This document shows, in pieces, positions 61,696-64,000 of a stretch of DNA of 64,000 bases. The stretch lies in contig NZ_LMQH01000004.1 of assembly GCF_001424105.1 (NCBI RefSeq), positions 62,298 to 126,297 of the forward strand, written 5' to 3'. This stretch comes from Chryseobacterium sp. Leaf394. GTDB lineage: Bacteria > Bacteroidota > Bacteroidia > Flavobacteriales > Weeksellaceae. Within the stretch, counting starts at the first letter, position 1, and each line of letters starts with the position of its first letter. Under the pieces are notes generated by a model. It made no database searches. It was not told where the DNA came from and saw nothing but the letters and a program-made list of their open reading frames with translations. The translations under genes and the position numbers were made by a program.

Positions 61696-62270
61696 AGTAA
61701 ATATTTTTTTTATTGTTAGATGGTGCAAATATATAAAATTCTTTACGATAAAACATTTTTTTAGTCTTTTTTGTCGGTAGACTATCGTTATTTTAATACG
61801 GTGCGTTTTAGTGTTTTCGTAATCAAGGGATTAGAATTTTTATTATTTTATGACAAAATAGAATAGAGTTATAGTTTTAAAGTAGGTAAATCTAACTCCT
61901 TGTTTTCTTAAGTTATTATTTAATAGTCTTTTAGTAAAACGAATGACCTACAAAAGAGTTTCTAAATAATTCTTTAATTATGGATTTCCACATTTTTCAT
62001 TGAAAATTCATGTGTAACTTTACGCTTTTACACAACTACAACTTGTTTTTAAGTTAGGATTGCTATATTGGAATTTAATTATTTTTGTTTCTGTAATCAT
62101 ATATTTCAGTTAAAAATCCTATACAATATTAAATTTCTCTCATGTCAAAAATAAAGATTTCTAAAAAAAATGCTAGTTCAGTAGGATCCTTTAAAGGTCT
62201 TGTCAGGACAGTCTTTGCTTAGAGTTCAGTCATTAAAATTATATAAGTTTTAGATTTAATTAAAATAAAA
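61696..62270. other. Intergenic region between acpP and the helicase gene
   Basis: 575 bases of AT-rich sequence. It carries the acpP -7 box TATATTTG (61726-61733, minus strand). A 26-codon frame starting ATG at 62142 (MSKIKISKKNASSVGSFKGL) ends at 62222, 48 bases before the helicase gene. It might be a small gene or leader; I do not annotate it as a gene. Confidence 0.45.
61726..61733 (-). promoter_or_regulatory. -7 box of the acpP promoter
   Basis: On the minus strand TATATTTG fits TAnnTTTG. The -33 element is weak (only a TGTTTT near 61750). Confidence 0.5.
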
Positions 62271-64000
62271 ATGCTCAATTATTATTACTCAGACTCAATT
62301 AAAAATTTTCTTCAAAAATCTTTACAAACTATAATTGGAGAAATTTCTGTAAATGGAAGACTTGGGCACATTAACACAGAACTTTTTGCCTGGGAATTTC
62401 AAATTAATCTACTTCAGGAAATCCTGGTTGATTATGAGGGACGATTATTCTTTGAGTTTTCAATACCCAGAATGGGAAAAAGAGTGGATTGTTTACTGAT
62501 AATAAAAAATATTGTTTTTGTAATTGAGTTTAAGGTAGGCGAAAAAGAATATCTTAATCACAATGTTGAACAAGTTTGGGATTATGCTTTAGATTTAAAA
62601 AACTTTCACCAACCAAGTCATAATTTACTACTGGTTCCTATTTTAGTGGCTACGCAAGCAAATTCCTCTTATATTGAAATAATTAGCACAAGTCATCAGG
62701 ATAATCTTATAAATCCACTAAAAACAAATGCTGCAGATTTGCAGAAAACAATAAATTCGGTATTAAATTTCTTTTCGTCAAATGAATCCATTGATAGTGA
62801 AGACTATGTGCAAGGAAGTTATTCACCTACACCTACTATAATTGAAGCAGCAGTAAGTTTATACAATAATCATAATGTTGAAAATATTACGAGAAGCGAT
62901 GCGGATGCTAAAAATTTAAGTATTACAACAAATTATATTTCTGAAACGATTGAGCTTGCAAAAAATAATAACAAAAAAATTATATGTTTTGTTACGGGCG
63001 TTCCTGGAGCGGGTAAAACTCTCGTTGGATTAAAGGTAGCTGCTGAACACCTGGATAAGGAGAAAGGTAATTCAAGCGTTTTTCTTTCAGGAAATAAACC
63101 CTTAGTTGACATTTTACAAGAAGCCCTTACAAGAGATAGAGTTGTTCAGGAAAAGCTAAAAGGGAATAAAATCACAAAAAAACAGGCAAGAGAAAGTGTA
63201 AAAACTTTTATCCAAATCATTCACCATTATAGAGATGAATACTTAAGAGATCCTAAAGCGCCTTACGATCACGTTGCAATTTTTGATGAGGCACAGCGAG
63301 CCTGGACCAAAGAACAAACGGTCAAATTTATGCAGCAGAAAAAAGGTATTACTAATTTTCAGTTTTCTGAACCAGAGTTTTTAATTTCTTGTTTAGATCG
63401 ACATCAGGACTGGGCTGTTGTGATTTGCCTTGTTGGTGGCGGACAAGAAATCAATACAGGCGAGGCAGGAATTTCCGAATGGCTTAATGCTGTAAAAAAT
63501 AAATTTCCAGATTGGGAAACTCATATTTCACCAAATCTATTTGATAGCGAATATGCAGCACAATTAGCAATTGAATCATTGGGAAAAAGTAATCAAATAG
63601 TATATAATCCTGAACTGCATCTTTCTGTTTCAATGCGTTCCTTTCGAGCTGAACATTTATCAAAACTTGTTAAGCAAATTCTTGATATTGATGATAATTC
63701 ACAACAGACTTTACTCGATCTTCAAGATAAATATCCAGTTGTTTTAACACGAGATTTAAATAAAGCCAAAGACTGGTTAAAAGAAAAAGCCAGAGGATCG
63801 GAACGATATGGTTTAGTTGTTTCATCACAAGCTTACCGTTTAAAGCCTTTAGCGATTGATGTAAAAACTCCAATCAATCACGTAAATTGGTTTTTAGATG
63901 ATAAAAATGATATTAGATCTAGCTACTTTCTAGAAGATGTTGCAACCGAGTTTCAGGTGCAAGGACTTGAATTGGATTGGTCTTGCGTCATCTGGGATGG
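62271..64000 (+). CDS. PD-(D/E)XK-like nuclease and DUF2075 helicase fusion, 3' end cut off
   Basis: The frame is open from the ATG at 62271 to the window end, 576 codons. The N-terminal part (about 1-130) contains GKRVDCLLIIKNIVFVIEFK, an Asp followed by a Glu-x-Lys core as in PD-(D/E)XK nucleases. From about residue 230 comes a helicase-type domain: Walker A VTGVPGAGKT (about 242-251), Walker B AIFDEAQRAW (about 336-345), and further motifs including LVGGGQEINTGEAGI (about 386-400) and VSMRSFRAE. This is the DUF2075 (Schlafen group 3 DNA/RNA helicase) type. The domain pair is reminiscent of anti-phage nuclease-helicases. The C-terminal end is outside the window. Confidence 0.75.
   Translation, partial: MLNYYYSDSIKNFLQKSLQTIIGEISVNGRLGHINTELFAWEFQINLLQEILVDYEGRLFFEFSIPRMGKRVDCLLIIKNIVFVIEFKVGEKEYLNHNVEQVWDYALDLKNFHQPSHNLLLVPILVATQANSSYIEIISTSHQDNLINPLKTNAADLQKTINSVLNFFSSNESIDSEDYVQGSYSPTPTIIEAAVSLYNNHNVENITRSDADAKNLSITTNYISETIELAKNNNKKIICFVTGVPGAGKTLVGLKVAAEHLDKEKGNSSVFLSGNKPLVDILQEALTRDRVVQEKLKGNKITKKQARESVKTFIQIIHHYRDEYLRDPKAPYDHVAIFDEAQRAWTKEQTVKFMQQKKGITNFQFSEPEFLISCLDRHQDWAVVICLVGGGQEINTGEAGISEWLNAVKNKFPDWETHISPNLFDSEYAAQLAIESLGKSNQIVYNPELHLSVSMRSFRAEHLSKLVKQILDIDDNSQQTLLDLQDKYPVVLTRDLNKAKDWLKEKARGSERYGLVVSSQAYRLKPLAIDVKTPINHVNWFLDDKNDIRSSYFLEDVATEFQVQGLELDWSCVIWD

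Overview
The window comes from a low-GC Bacteroidota chromosome, most likely a Chryseobacterium-like member of the Weeksellaceae. Evidence: the conserved acpP-fabF-rnc-IPExxxVDY-pyk and tuf-tRNA(Trp)-secE-nusG blocks, a PorP/SprF-like protein and a type IX secretion tail, many exported proteins whose signal peptides end in Ala-Gln, promoters of the Bacteroidota TTG/TAnnTTTG kind, and no Shine-Dalgarno sequences. I ran no search; family names rest on motifs I could read.

Layout. 1-9165: mostly core genes (murI 3' part, hemW, a PorP/SprF-like protein, an RluA-type pseudouridine synthase, a PASTA protein, ddl, coaD, a frameshifted four-helix-bundle gene between inverted repeats, a TRIC-type channel, a TPR membrane protein, folA). 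9330-14914: a lemA/TPM-domain operon, a KefF/KefC-like pair and a GIN-domain lipoprotein. 15144-28711: an M3 peptidase, YchJ-like and SlyD-like proteins, a VF530-type protein, a small gene coupled to sbcD, sbcC, a luciferase-like oxidoreductase and a DPP-IV-type peptidase, separated by spacers rich in palindromic and tandem repeats. 29082-31793: a cold-shock gene with a long structured leader and a secreted M43-type metalloprotease.

31884-47253 holds the most unusual content: three consecutive minus-strand copies of a three-gene cassette, each apparently its own transcription unit ending in a hairpin. In transcription order each has gene A (217-229 aa, signal peptide, conserved start motif, C-terminus RPPP plus two or three hydrophobic residues), gene B (794-1377 aa exported protein with thrombospondin type 3 calcium repeats and, in two copies, a CshA-like repeat) and gene C (189-194 aa exported protein built from two copies of a module that also ends B). 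A looks like a secretion-monitoring arrest peptide placed ahead of a large exported protein; this is a hypothesis.

47646-55691 is the ribosomal/elongation block, unusual in two ways: four unrelated genes lie between nusG and rplK, and rplL ends in a terminator followed by the cassettes instead of rpoB-rpoC. 55936-61695: a DUF4394-type lipoprotein and the pyk-IPExxxVDY-rnc-fabF-acpP operon. 62271 to the end: the 5' part of a large protein joining a PD-(D/E)XK-like nuclease region to a DUF2075 (Schlafen group 3 type) helicase domain, possibly the edge of a defence region.
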